From Nematopogon swammerdamellus (taxonomy: Eukaryota; Arthropoda; Insecta; Lepidoptera; Adelidae), in assembly GCA_946902875.1 (NCBI GenBank), contig OX336355.1, positions 8,639,347-8,703,346 of the forward strand: 64,000 nucleotides of DNA, given 5' to 3'. The notes under the pieces are model-generated. The model worked only from the letters and a program-made list of their open reading frames with translations, did not search any database and had not been told where the DNA came from. Below are positions 1 to 10,642 of the stretch, one piece after another. The position numbers and the translations under genes were made by a program. Each line of letters begins with the position of its first letter. The stretch's first letter is position 1.

Positions 1-530
1 TCAGACCGCACTCAAAGTGCAAGACCGTGGTCACAGTGCAATACCGTGGTCAGTGTCAGGCTGTGGTCACAGTGTAAGACCGTGGTCACAGTGCAAGACA
101 GTGGTCAGAGAGCAAGGCCGTGGTCACAGTGCAAAACCGTGGTCACAGTGCAAGACAGTGGTCAGAGAGCAAGGCCGTGGTCACAGTGCAAAACCGTGGT
201 CAGTGTCAGGCTGTGGTCACAGTGCAAGACCGTGGTCACAGTGCAAGACCGTGGTCACAGTGCAGGACCGTGGTCAGAGTGCAAGGCCGTGGGCACAGTG
301 CAAAACCGTGGTCAGTGTCAGGCTGTGGTCACAGTGCATGACCGTGGTCACAGTGCAAAACCGTGGTCAGTGTCAGGCTGTAGTCACAGTGCAAGACCGT
401 GGTCAGCGTCTGACTCTGTGGTCACAGTGCAAGACCATGGTCATAGTGTAAGACCTTGGTCGCAGTCACAGTGCAAGACCATGGTCAGTGTCAGACAATG
501 GTCAAATCGTAGACCATGTTTAAAGTCTCA
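1..530. repeat. 19-bp minisatellite in the intron before the first visible cadherin exon
   Basis: A tandem array has a core unit of about 19 bp (GTGGTCACAGTGCAAGACC). It is interspersed with a shorter variant of about 17 bp (GTGGTCAGTGTCAGGCT). Units are clean to about position 440 and then decay toward 530. The array continues off the left edge. It yields long open frames in several phases that are repetitive shadows, not genes. It ends about 75 bp upstream of the exon that begins at 606. Confidence 0.9.
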
Positions 531-605
531 GACATCAGACCTTGTTTATTTCACATTATCTGCTCTCTTATTATATATTTTATCTTTCTCTATCTCTTCT
601 CACAG

Positions 606-830
606 ATTTCATGTCGCTGGAGTTGATGGGCGGCTATCCGGTGTTGATAGTGAACTACGGCTCCGGGACGACCCAGCTGAACCACAGCGTGATCAAAGTG
701 TCGGACGGTCGGCCTCATCTCATCGAGATTGTCCTCATGCGCTCCTCCATAGAGATGTTCGTGGACCGATGCAAGATGTCCAGTTGCATGAACTTGGCTG
801 CGCCTGTGGGACCGATGCAAATTTTGAACG
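606..830 (+). CDS. CadN: Cadherin-N-like gene, laminin-G exon (first exon in window)
   Basis: This is an internal exon of a classical insect cadherin, a calcium-dependent adhesion receptor of the plasma membrane. It follows a pyrimidine-rich tract and a CACAG acceptor at 601-605, and ends at a GTCAGT donor at 831. The first two bases finish a split codon; the frame then reads FMSLELMGGYPVLIVNYGSG and on to RSSIEMFVDRCKMSSC, with no stops, and the exon ends one base into a codon. The pattern (LELxxGxPxLxxxYGSG, then DGxxHxIxI, then a Cys pair) is that of a laminin-G domain, which type III cadherins of insects carry in the membrane-proximal ectodomain. The upstream ectodomain exons lie outside the window. 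I see the family clearly. The CadN rather than shotgun assignment rests mainly on the cytoplasmic exons downstream and is less certain. Confidence 0.85.
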
Positions 831-1117
831 GTCAGTTATTTTTTTATATTTATTCATAGTTTTAGTAGGTTTTTTTTATCGGTTGGCCTTACTCGTGGTA
901 GATACCCATGCAACTTCTGACCGCGCCCAGGTGTGCTTATGATCACGAGCGACAGTCGACCGATCCCACTACTGAGATACCGAGGCCGGCATGACTGTTG
1001 CATGTCACAATTCGCCATATTTTCACATACATTCATCTATTGCACTTTTAATTACCTAACGAAAATAATTTGTTTTCGTCATCTTGTAAGTATGAAGCGT
1101 CGCCCTAGCTAGACTCT

Positions 1118-1297
1118 AGACGCACGCACATGAACCAGATCGGGCATGTGCTCAAAAAGGGTCAAGCGCGTAGTACCCGTAACCGGCGAGCATGCATGAA
1201 GAACATTATGGGAGTGAAAGAGGCGGCAGAGGTGTGTCAGGATCGTGGCACGTGGAGATCCGTTGTCTCTGCCTACCCCACCGGGAAACAGGCGTGA
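1118..1297 (+). pseudogene. LINE reverse-transcriptase ORF, C-terminal fragment
   Basis: An open stretch of 59 codons plus a stop reads from [16 protein letters not shown], through a NRRACMKNI motif, to [11 protein letters not shown] near the end. The same C-terminal sequence occurs on the minus strand at 23488-23929. This is the typical 3' end of a lepidopteran non-LTR retrotransposon ORF, here strongly 5'-truncated and lying in a cadherin intron. A short TATG-rich tail follows the stop. The LINE clade cannot be decided from this piece. Confidence 0.75.
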
Positions 1298-1454
1298 CGC
1301 TATGTATGTATGTATATTTTTGTCACGTCTATTTATATTTCTGTGTATGTATGTAAGTCATAATTATTATTTAACAGTGAACGCTTCAGTTGGTACATTT
1401 CTGTGTATATAATATGTATGTCATACATAATGATAATTTTTTTTTTGCGAACAG

Positions 1455-1585
1455 TGAACGCGCCACTTCAATTGGGCGGCGCCAGCGTCGACTTGGCGTC
1501 CATAGGACACGCTTTCGGCTGGAAGCACCGACCCACACACCACAAGTTCATCGGTTGCATCAGCAACTTAACATTCAACTCCGAG
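1455..1585 (+). CDS. CadN: Cadherin-N-like gene, end of laminin-G domain
   Basis: The exon lies between an ACAG acceptor (1451-1454) and a GTAAAT donor at 1586. Two bases complete the codon left open by the previous exon; 43 full codons follow, and it ends in phase 0. The protein reads NAPLQLGG, SIGHAFGWKH and HHKFIGCISNLTFNS. The closing FIGCISNLxxN is the classic end of a laminin-G domain, including its conserved cysteine. Joined to the exon at 606-830 it makes a continuous laminin-G C-terminal half. The upstream intron is only 624 bp and contains a LINE fragment. Confidence 0.88.
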
Positions 1586-2246
1586 GTAAATAAACCGATG
1601 TGTATCTTGCTTGATTGCTCTATCTGCCGCATTTGTTGTTGTTGCGTTTTATACCAACGGCGTTGTTGTCTATGGAATACCTGCGTCCCCTATACCTAAC
1701 TAAAGGTCTGAAGGCGTGCACTGTACTGCAGTGTACTGCACACATGTACTGCAGTAGAGCGGAGATTTCTTTGTATGAAACTCTATGCAGTTCCGCCTAA
1801 GTGCGGTCTTGCTTGAGAGAAGTGGTCGGAAAAAGTCTTTTTTGCGATTTCACTGTTGTGATAGACTATTTTTAAAACTTAGGGCCGTTGCATATTCATC
1901 TGACTTATGTCTGCCCTAATATCACCTATGACGCTATGGAACCTCAACAGATATGGAACCTGACCTAATGCGGCCCATAACCCCAAAAGATAAATAACCT
2001 AACGAATCCTATCGTGAGCTAATACGATATATTACCCCCAGCGACCTCACTGTCTTAACCTAATACGACCAATTTAAGTCGTAATCCTATCTATAGGGTA
2101 ATAACCCTAACAGAGAAATAACTTAAGCAAACCTGTCGTGACCTAATACGACCTATTACCCCGACAACCACACAGTCTAACCTAATACGACCTATTACTC
2201 CGACAACCACACAGTCTAACCTAATTATGAATTATTACTCCAACAG
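1586..2246 (+). repeat. Short intron with CCTAATACGACC-type degenerate repeats
   Basis: This is the intron between the laminin-G exon and the transmembrane exon. From about 1960 to 2245 it is built of degenerate direct repeats around CCTAATACGACCTATTAC, with copies near 2038, 2137 and 2178. The clearest pair, near 2137 and 2178, is spaced about 41 bp. It ends in CTCCAACAG, the acceptor used by the next exon. I see no alternative exon in it. Confidence 0.6.
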
Positions 2247-2382
2247 ACATACAACCTCGGAGCCCCGGCTCTTCGTCACAACGCAGACCTCGGCTGCCAG
2301 CTCAGCATGGCGAAGGCTATCTCCTTCGGCATCGACACAAACTTCTTGGTCGCCATTCTCGTCTGCGTCGCCATTTTAGTCA
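2247..2382 (+). CDS. CadN: Cadherin-N-like gene, juxtamembrane and first half of transmembrane helix
   Basis: The exon starts in phase 0 after CAACAG and ends at a strong GTGAGT donor at 2383, one base into a codon. It encodes a short extracellular linker (TYNLGAPALRHNADLGCQLS, with one cysteine) and then NFLVAILVCVAILV, the first half of the membrane-spanning helix. A weaker GT at 2379 would break the frame with the next exon, so 2382 is the supported end. In Drosophila CadN the corresponding exon is one of a mutually exclusive pair. I searched the neighbouring introns by eye for a second hydrophobic exon of the same phase and saw none, but a diverged copy could be missed. Confidence 0.9.
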
Positions 2383-2492
2383 GTGAGTACCGCCATCTTG
2401 TTTCTGCGTCAAACTCTGCGTGCCAAAACATGTCAGCTTAGTGTCCGAATACACGACAAATTGCGAAATTTATTTTTTCGGATTTCGCCATC

Positions 2493-2610
2493 TTTTTAGG
2501 GTCCCGTATCTGAAAAGAGGAAAAATACTGAAACCTTATAATCTCCTGTTTGTCTGTCATATTTGGTGCATATATTTAGAGTTTGATGACCCAAACGTAT
2601 TATCGTAAAT
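2493..2610 (+). repeat. AGGGTTCCGTA-family fragment
   Basis: This is a diverged copy of the dispersed family seen also at 33342, 35438, 38112, 51744 and 63660. It starts TTTTTAGGGTCCCGTATCTG, is followed by a degenerate GTCTGTC segment, and then has the ATTTGGTGCATATATTTAGA segment shared with the copy at 33342. Confidence 0.6.
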
Positions 2611-4700
2611 GAACGAATTTCTATTTTGGAGAATAAATTAAAATTCTAAATTAAATTCAAAATCAATGAAAAGGGCACGTTATTAGCTTATATTTTTTTA
2701 TAATTCAAAAATGCATAGTTTAAAAGATATTAAAATATACATATAATAATATAAAAAATCGAGTATCCCCGCTCTTATCTCCGAAAGTATGGAGTCAAAA
2801 AAAAGGAGGAATATGTATAGGGCCTCTCTTATAGTTTACAGGAAAACCTAAACGAAAAGGAGCTGGGAAACAACAAGGCAAACATGGACATTATGGAACG
2901 GTTTCAAACCAAAACACCGATGAAACTCTTCATTCCTTAGGAAACATTCCCTAGTATATCAGTGATGAAATAATGTAGGTACTAGGATCTCCAAATGGAA
3001 ACGGTATGGGAAGAGATCACAAATCACACATATAGGTGCAGGGAGCGCCTGGAACACCCATCCGAATGCAACGGCAAGGTATCTCATGGGACGGGCCTCA
3101 CCCCAGTAAGAGATCACAGCGACAGAAGCAAACAGCATCGCTGCTTATTGCAGTTGTGGGCGCAGATTGCAGTGAAACACTTTAAGAAAAAAAAAAGAAA
3201 ACAATTAATGAACCAGCGATATACCTACTAAGTCACAGTTTAACGCTGTTTCTGTCATCGTTTTCGATTATGTAAGGCATTGTAACCATTATTTACCCCA
3301 GTTAAATAATAACAGTTCGCCATTACTGGCAACATAGGTAAATCACATCGTATTATAGCAGCATAAATAAAAATACCACGCTAAATCTATGGTAAAAATT
3401 ATAAAGCCAGGTTATTATTCCTTCACATTGCGCGCATCTGAATGGCTTCTAATCGCGGCGGCTCGCTGTAAAATATAAAAAAAAAAAACAAAAATGCTCG
3501 GCCTCATTCCCAGACATATGGCAACACGAGCCCGGTTCGATAAGAGGTAATTTCGCGCGCAAATTGCTTGCTGTGGGCAATTTACACCTCACCGGCCGCC
3601 GTGTGTAGCCCGCGCAACCCGCTCAGGGTTGTCACCAATGAATTATAAAGCACAGAAGAGGCATTCATTCATCGAGCGCGTAAAGTCAACCTGTTTTCGT
3701 CCGTTAGTTAGATAATCGTTCGAGCGAAATGATTGGTTAAATAATAGTGCTCGAAACGCTCGCTAGTGGTGCTGGCATCTTTTCCCATACAATATTTTTC
3801 GTTCTGCGGCGATCATCGAACGGACTAAAACAACTCGTGATCGACGTGCAGTACGTTCAAAACGAACTGCAATTTAATTATGCGTGCGTGAGACCTTAGA
3901 ACTTAAAAAAGTACTACCCAAGACGATTTCCGTTGATAAAATTATTTTACGTAACGAAGAACCGACCGTCCGGTGTAAACTTCTAAACACGTCATTGGTT
4001 TCCCATTTTCTAAAAACACATGAAATGAACAAAGAACAATTTGAGTTTACATGTAAATAATTTTGCGATAAAGACGAATTTTATTTGAAACCCATATGGC
4101 AACCCTGCCGAGCTAGCTGGGTTACCATACGGATGACATCTAGTAACACGGTGTGTGTGCGTGGCTTTAGGAGCGGTCTAATGGATGTTTTGGGCTCACT
4201 TGACGAAGTTATTGGCACTTAGCAGGCAATATTCCGCCTAAACATTCGTCATGTATGACACATTTTTGATTAAAACCAATGTAGGTCTAGGTATTTATAC
4301 AATAATTCTAATCTCATAAAAATATTTCGTGTTTTTCCGTTTAAGTATATATTATAGCCAAACAAAGCGTGTTAAGTGTGAACCTGTAAATATAATCTTG
4401 AATTCGTTAACTGGAAAAGGTTTATTAATTAAAAACTGTAGAGCGTTAAATCCTCCATGCAAATACCTTCCGCTTTGACCCATTTTAGAACCTCATTATA
4501 AGTTTGGGCGAACCCTATTCATTTTTTTCTTGTGTCAGTTGGCTGTTGTGCGCTTTTACCTTATAAAATCGACTTTTTTAATTTGATTTTTCTGATATTA
4601 TTTTCTGAGATAAAGGCAGATGCGTATAATTCAAGTTTTCATGTCCACTGGCGCCGCCAAAATGGGAGATTTCACAAATATCTATACTATAATCTATAGT
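2611..4700. other. Intronic sequence without recognised genes
   Basis: This stretch is AT-rich apart from a few GC-richer islands. One small open frame at 2995-3231 looks incidental. I see no splice-bounded exon, TIR pair or tandem array here. Confidence 0.5.
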
Positions 4701-5025
4701 ACCGTGTGGGTTCGGTACTTAAAAAGAATATCCCCACTGCATCTCTCCCCATGCATGTCGTAAAAGCGACTAACGGATAAGGACAAGATGCCGTGCTAAA
4801 GGGCGACAGGCTCGCCACGTCTCACCTTGGCACGGTATTTCCACCGAGTCATGCAGCATGTGGGTCTTCGTGCCTTGCTTTCTGCTTGATCGATTGATTC
4901 TTGTTCGAATGCTTTGCGAGGTGTGGGGTTCGGTGTTGTGCTGTAATTTAACAGAGTTCTCGCAGCACAACACCGATTACTCTGCTTACCCCGATTGTCG
5001 GGATTCAGCGTGTGTGATATGTATA
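4701..5025 (+). repeat. Dispersed repeat family A, near full length
   Basis: This element of about 320 bp begins ACCGTGTGGG, then CTTAAAAAGAAT, CCCCACTGC, GCCGTGCTAAAGGGCGACAG, CACCGAGTCATGCAGCA, GTTGTGCTGTAATTTA and CAGCACAACACCGATTACTC, and ends near TTGTCGGGATTCAGCGTGTG. Other copies in this window are at 11881 (minus), 30575, 32705 (minus), 35060 (minus), 44546, 47934 and 56336. Some family-A copies are followed by a TATGTATG-like tail. It encodes nothing that I can recognise and is probably a non-autonomous element of unknown class. Confidence 0.8.
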
Positions 5026-6920
5026 CGTATGTACTCTCTCGCCATCTTCTCAAAAGACGAACAAATAATTTCAGAATGTGGAACTCCGGCTTGAGCCGCC
5101 AGCGCGTTACCATTTCGCCATCGGGTCGATGACGTATTCTCTCAAAATTTAGAACAGTTGCATCATCTGGAGTTTCAGGTTCGAATCCAAGTCGGGGAGT
5201 ATTTTTTCTCTTCTTTTTCGGCTTTCATTTTTTTTTATTGAAAGCGCGACATCTAATGAATAAATATAAAGCGGGTACCTATTGTACGCGCGCGAGCATA
5301 TGCGCCGGCGTAAGGAATGCGGCCAACACCCGCGCTAACCCCCGCGCGGCAGGATTCGGGTGGGAAGCGCGCTTCCTCTTCCCCCTTTACCTCTGGCCGC
5401 GCAGCGCCGATAATACTTACTAACATAAAAAAAATAATTTCACAATGGTATATAATTCTAAGAGACATCAATAGTACTAAAGAACAATATCTTTAGTGCG
5501 TAAATATGTTTACAAATAAAAGTAAAAAGGTCCAAGGCCCGGAGCGAATGATCAATCTTCCTGATTTGTAAAAAAATATCGGTTCACATTTTCCATCGGC
5601 CGTGTCCGTCATTGAAGAGGGTCTCATTTCTCACAGCGCCCGCGCCCGTGTCTCGACCGTAGCCCTTTCCAAAAGGCTCAACAAGTTACAAGCAGAAATA
5701 TCGTCCGACATTTCTCGCCCAAAGCGTCCGTTGTCGCCCGCTGTGCTCCCGAACGCTCCGGCGTTGTAAATGTATATTCCGTCCTAAATAGACAATTTTT
5801 TCCGGGCCATTGTCATTTTTTCGGGACCCGATGTCGTCTATTTAATAGGTGAGGCGGGCTAAATCGTTCCGCACTCCCTTTTTAAGGCTCTGCAAGGGCT
5901 TAACCCTCGTGAGCTTACGCCTCCCCGTATTAATGATTCACGCTTTTATATTATTTATGCCGTAAGCAAAGACGTGAAAAATCTTGGAAAATGGGACGCG
6001 AACGAAAAAATGGATAGCGGATAACGCAGTCCTCTTGTATTGTCACCATTAGCGAGACAACGGCATTAAAATTTAAAGAAAAGTAATTTGCCGAAACTTA
6101 CGTACTTAAGTAAAATACGTATTTTATATTATTTGTGCAAGTAATTTGAGGAGCGTCTGTTCAAAAGGAACTATTTCCGTTTCGGCGAGTTGCGCGTTTT
6201 TTTACGGATTCTCAGTCTTTGTATTTAAATACATCTTCCTGTAAAATTTGAATGGTCAAAACGAACTATTTCCTATAGAAAATTACGATTGAAAACAACA
6301 ATTTTGGTCAAAAGGGCCTATTTCCAATCACCGAGCATACATACGGGAGACGCAACGCTACTGCGTTTGTATCGGAGCACGGCTAGCCAAAAATCCCTAC
6401 TACTACGAAAATCGAAATCGCAATTTAATCTTTTATGACGTGACTTGTCTATCTCCGTTACCCATATCGCGCCCTGCGATATGGAGAGAGACAGAGCGAG
6501 CAAGGCCAGCGACAGGTTTGTTATCGCTGGCTTGGCTCGGGTATCTGGTAGTAAGAGCCGACCGTCCGACCAATCGGAAGCCTTGCTTGACGGCAACTTG
6601 ACGGGATCACTACGAATGCCAGTCTGACGGACGATGATGGTGCGGTATATTTGTGAATTTTGAAATTGTTATTTGTAATATTATTTCAAATAGTTTTTAC
6701 TGAACGAATATTATTGTTTGAATCCAAAAAAAAATATTGAAAAATTAAACCAGACTGTTGTTCTAATATTTTTGAAAAGTTGTACTAATAATCAGTGATA
6801 GGAATAAGTAGGGCTTATTTACCTAAACTTCGAGGAACAGAGTAAAAGATTGGAGTCTTCCTTAAAACAATATTTTTTTCCGGTTTAATAATATTCATGG
6901 TGTTTTAATCTCGCGATTTA
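5026..6920. other. Intronic sequence with short dispersed repeats
   Basis: At 5175-5235 a GGTTCGAATCC box precedes a TTTTTTCTCTTC tail that recurs near 23400 and 31825, so this may be a decayed tRNA-derived element. A GC-rich block occupies 5280-5420. Near 6171, 6253 and 6308 there are three copies of TCAAAAGGAACTATTTCC-like sequence, which reappears inverted near 10930-10960 on the other side of the foldback. No gene is supported. Confidence 0.5.
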
Positions 6921-7591
6921 AAAAAAGTGGCCGCCATTTTGAACTTTTTAGTTACTGGACCGATTGCTTTCAAAATCGATATCTGGGTGTATGTGTGGGC
7001 TCTGATTACGAATCTGTAGTAAAAATTTAAAAAAGTGGCCGCCATTTTGAACTTTTTAGATAGTGGACCGATTGCTTTCAAAATCGATATCTGGGTGTAT
7101 GTGTGGGCTCTGAATACGAATCTGTAGTCAAAATTTAAAAAAAGTGGCCGCCATTTTGAACTTTTTAGTTACTGTACCGATTGCTTTCAAAATCGATATC
7201 TGGGTGTATGTGTGGGCTCTGAATACGAATCTGTAGTAAAAATAAAAAAAAGTGGCCGCCATTTTGAACTTTTTCGTTACTGGACCGATTGCTTTCAAAA
7301 TCGATATCTGGGTGTATGTGTGGGCTCTGAATACGAATCTGTAGTCAAAATTTAAAAAAAGTGGCCGCCATTTTGAACTTTTTAGTTACTGGACCGATTG
7401 CTTTCAAAATCGATATCTGGGTGTCTGTGTGGGCTCTGAATACGAATCCGTTGTCAAAATGTAAAAAAAGTGGCCGCCATTTTGAACTTTTTAGTTACTG
7501 GACCGATTGCTTTCAAAATCGATATCTGGGTGTCTGTGTGGGCTCTGAATACGAATCCGTTGTCAAAATGTAAAAAAAGTGGCCGCCATTT
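6921..7591 (+). repeat. Direct tandem array of 108-109-bp units (outer part of the foldback)
   Basis: Six complete units begin at GTGGCCGCCATTTT at 6927, 7035, 7144, 7252, 7361 and 7470; a partial seventh begins at 7579. Each also contains GACCGATTGCTTTCAAAATC, GATATCTGGGTGT and GGGCTCTGAATACGAATC. The last units (CCGTTGTC variant) match the inverted copies downstream better than the first ones do, which suggests local homogenisation. Confidence 0.93.
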
Positions 7592-7912
7592 TAAATAATA
7601 ATATAATAACCGCCATAGTAACTAAAAAGTTCAAAATGGCGGCCACTTTTTTAAATTTTGATAACGGATTCGTATTCAGAGCCCACACGGACACCCAGAT
7701 GTCGATTTTGAAAGCAATCGGTTCAGTAACTAAAAAGTTCAAAATGGCGGCCACTTTTTTTACATTTTGACAACGGATTCGTATTCAGAGCCCACACAGA
7801 CACCCAGATATCGATTTTGAAAGCAATCGGTGCAGTAACTAAAAAGTTCAAAATGGCGGCCACTTTTTTTGAGTTTTGACAACGGATTCGTATTCAGGGC
7901 CCACACAGACAC
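7592..7912 (-). repeat. Inverted 108-bp units forming a palindrome with the preceding array
   Basis: After a short AT-rich spacer (7592-7617, AATAATAATATAATAACC) the 108-bp unit resumes in reverse orientation, with three copies whose AATGGCGGCCAC ends fall near 7646, 7755 and 7864. Together with 6927-7591 this makes a local hairpin centred near 7604. The segment 7361-7770 is itself present inverted at 9274-9683; paired coordinates sum to 17044. Confidence 0.9.
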
Positions 7913-8008
7913 TTTTATTATAAAATAACCGTCGGAGGACCTTGGTTGAAAATTTTAAAATTTAGTAGAACGGACAGACATGCATTTGTTACCTTTGTAA
8001 CCTGTTTG

Positions 8009-8470
8009 TAACCTTTCATAGGTAAGTCATTTTAATGATAATACAACGCTTAAAACGTGAAAAATACAATAATTCCGCGAGTTAGGAGCACGACTGCGCG
8101 CCATACCGGGCGCGTACACATGATATGCAAATTTGACAGACTGAAAAGAAATTTGAAATCAATTATTGTATACGGGGATGTTGTTTATAATAAATGCGAT
8201 GTTGTTTATCATAAATGCGAAAGTATATTTGTTTGTTTATTTGTTTGCTATCATGTTGTTTATCATAAATGCGAAAGTATATTTGTTTGTTTATTTGTTT
8301 GCTTGTTTTTTTTTAAGTGAAAATTTCTTTAGCGGTGCTTGGCACTTTTTTAGGTGGGTATAAAATTTATAACTCGAAATCGCGACATCGCGTCAGCGTC
8401 ATTTTTAAAATGAAACCTTAAGTCATTGCATTAAGGGTTAAGTTAGAGTGGCACGGGATCTGCCGGCACA
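8009..8470 (+). repeat. Left single-copy arm of the large inverted duplication
   Basis: The segment starting GTAACCTTTCATAGGTAAGT at 8009 is repeated as its reverse complement, ending at 10642. Paired positions sum to 18651 across about 460 bp, with only a few differences. It includes a GTTTGTTTATTTGTTTGC tandem stretch at 8228-8310. The outer edge of the arm holds the last 14 bases of the minus-strand THAP-like exon plus its splice donor. Confidence 0.92.
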
Positions 8471-9133
8471 CCCGGAGTGCAACTGTTAAGTAGGGTTCGG
8501 TAACAGGTTTATGTCTGTCCATTCTACTAAGTTCTGCAAAATGAATGTAGGGTTCCTTAACAAATGCATGTCTGTCCGTTCTACAAAATTTAACATTTAT
8601 TTCAAAATGAATGTAGGGTTCCGTAACAAATACATGTCTGTCCGTTCTACTAAATTTTACAATTTTCAACCAAGGTCCTCCGACGGTTATTTTATAATAA
8701 AAGTAGGGTTCCGTAACACGTTTATGTCTGTCCATTCTACTAAGTTCTGCAAAATGAATGTAGGGTTCCTTAACAAATGCATGTCTGTCCGTTCTACAAA
8801 ATTTAACATTTATTTCAAAATGAATGTAGGGTTCCGTAACAAATACATGTCTGTCCGTTCTACTAAATTTTACAATTTTCAACCAAGGTCCTCCGACGGT
8901 TATTTTATAATAAAAGTAGGGTTCCGTAACACGTTTATGTCTGTCCATTCTACTAATAAGTTCTGCAAAATGAATGTAGGGTTCCGTAACAAATGCATGT
9001 CTGTCCGTTCTACAAAATTTAACATTTATTTTAAAATGAATGTAGGGTTCCGTAACAAATGCATGTCTGTCCGTTCTACTAAATTTTAAAATTTTCAACC
9101 AAGGTCCTCCGACGGTTATTTTATAATAAAAGT
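8471..9133 (+). repeat. 213-bp higher-order repeat inside the left arm
   Basis: Two 213-bp units start at GTCTGTCCATTCTACTAAG at 8512 and 8725, followed by a third, shorter copy from 8938. Each is built of three related submotifs containing GTAGGGTTCCGTAACAAA and TGTCTGTCCGTTCTAC. It ends with CCAAGGTCCTCCGACGG, shared with the inverted copies. The 192-226-residue open frames on both strands are repeat shadows. Confidence 0.92.
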
Positions 9134-9733
9134 GTCTGTGTGGGCCCTGAATACGAATCCGTTGTCAAAACTCAAAAAAAGTGGCCGCCATTTTGAACTT
9201 TTTAGTTACTGGACCGATTGCTTTCAAAATCGATATCTGGGTGTCTGTGTGGGCTCTGAATACGAATCCGTTGTCAAAATGTAAAAAAAGTGGCCGCCAT
9301 TTTGAACTTTTTAGTTACTGAACCGATTGCTTTCAAAATCGACATCTGGGTGTCCGTGTGGGCTCTGAATACGAATCCGTTATCAAAATTTAAAAAAGTG
9401 GCCGCCATTTTGAACTTTTTAGTTACTATGGCGGTTATTATATTATTATTTAAAATGGCGGCCACTTTTTTTACATTTTGACAACGGATTCGTATTCAGA
9501 GCCCACACAGACACCCAGATATCGATTTTGAAAGCAATCGGTCCAGTAACTAAAAAGTTCAAAATGGCGGCCACTTTTTTTACATTTTGACAACGGATTC
9601 GTATTCAGAGCCCACACAGACACCCAGATATCGATTTTGAAAGCAATCGGTCCAGTAACTAAAAAGTTCAAAATGGCGGCCACTTTTTTTGAGTTTTGAC
9701 AACGGATTCGTATTCAGGGCCCACACAGACACT
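9134..9733. repeat. Central palindrome of 108-bp units
   Basis: About 2.7 direct 108-bp units (9134-9430) face about 2.5 inverted units (9457-9733) across a spacer at 9431-9456. The spacer is the reverse complement of the one at 7592-7617. This forms the core of the foldback. Confidence 0.92.
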
Positions 9734-10180
9734 TTTATTATAAAATAACCGTCGGAGGACCTTGGTTGAAAATTTTAAAATTTAGTAGAACGGACAGACA
9801 TGCATTTGTTACGGAACCCTACATTCATTTTAAAATAAATGTTAAATTTTGTAGAACGGACAGACATGCATTTGTTACGGAACCCTACATTCATTTTGCA
9901 GAACTTATTAGTAGAATGGACAGACATAAACGTGTTACGGAACCCTACTTTTATTATAAAATAACCGTCGGAGGACCTTGGTTGAAAATTGTAAAATTTA
10001 GTAGAACGGACAGACATGTATTTGTTACGGAACCCTACATTCATTTTGAAATAAATGTTAAATTTTGTAGAACGGACAGACATGCATTTGTTAAGGAACC
10101 CTACATTCATTTTGCAGAACTTAGTAGAATGGACAGACATAAACCTGTTACCGAACCCTACTTAACAGTTGCACTCCGGG
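9734..10180 (-). repeat. Right-arm copy of the 213-bp repeat, one unit shorter
   Basis: This is the reverse complement of 8471-9133. Coordinate sums change from 18864 on the inner side to 18651 on the outer side, so exactly one 213-bp unit has been lost here or gained on the left. Otherwise the arms are almost identical. Confidence 0.9.
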
Positions 10181-10642
10181 TGTGCCGGCAGATCCCGTGC
10201 CACTCTAACTTAACCCTTAATGCAATGACTTAAGGTTTCATTTTAAAAATGACGCTGATGCGATGTCGCGATTTCGAGTTATAAATTTTATACCCACCTA
10301 AAAAAGTGCCAAGCACCGCTAAAGAAATTTTCCCTTAAAAAAAAACAAGCAAACAAATAAACAAACAAATATACTTTCGCATTTATGATAAACAACATGA
10401 TAGCAAACAAATAAACAAACAAATATACTTTCGCATTTATGATAAACAACATCGCATTTATTATAAACAACATCCCCGTATACAATAATTGATTTCAAAT
10501 TTCTTTTCAGTCTGTCAAATTTGCATATCATGTGTACGCGCCCGGTATGGCGCGCAGTCGTGCTCCTAACTCGCGGAATTATTGTATTTTTCACGTTTTA
10601 AGCGTTGTATTATCATTAAAATGACTTACCTATGAAAGGTTA
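10181..10642 (-). repeat. Right single-copy arm of the large inverted duplication
   Basis: This is the reverse complement of 8009-8470. Sequence differences between the arms are few (for example near 8316 and 10332). The arm ends inside the minus-strand exon at 10630-10709, after which the two sides no longer match. Confidence 0.92.

Noticed and set aside
46..942. A 298-residue open frame at the left edge
   Set aside because: It is made of a 19-bp tandem repeat fused by chance to an out-of-phase reading of the laminin-G exon. The phase does not match the neighbouring cadherin exons.
2379..2384. Use of GT at 2379 as donor of the transmembrane exon
   Set aside because: It would leave the exon in phase 0, which does not fit the phase of the exon at 13757; the GTGAGT at 2383 fits both phase and consensus.
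6318..6627. Overlapping frames of 92 and 60 residues on opposite strands
   Set aside because: No domain, no splice sites in a fitting position, and both strands open; treated as chance.
8418..9098. 226-residue frame on the minus strand and a 192-residue frame on the plus strand
   Set aside because: Both come from the 213-bp higher-order repeat, whose period is a multiple of three. The peptide repeats exactly with the DNA, and the opposite strand is open over the same stretch, so there is no sign of protein selection.
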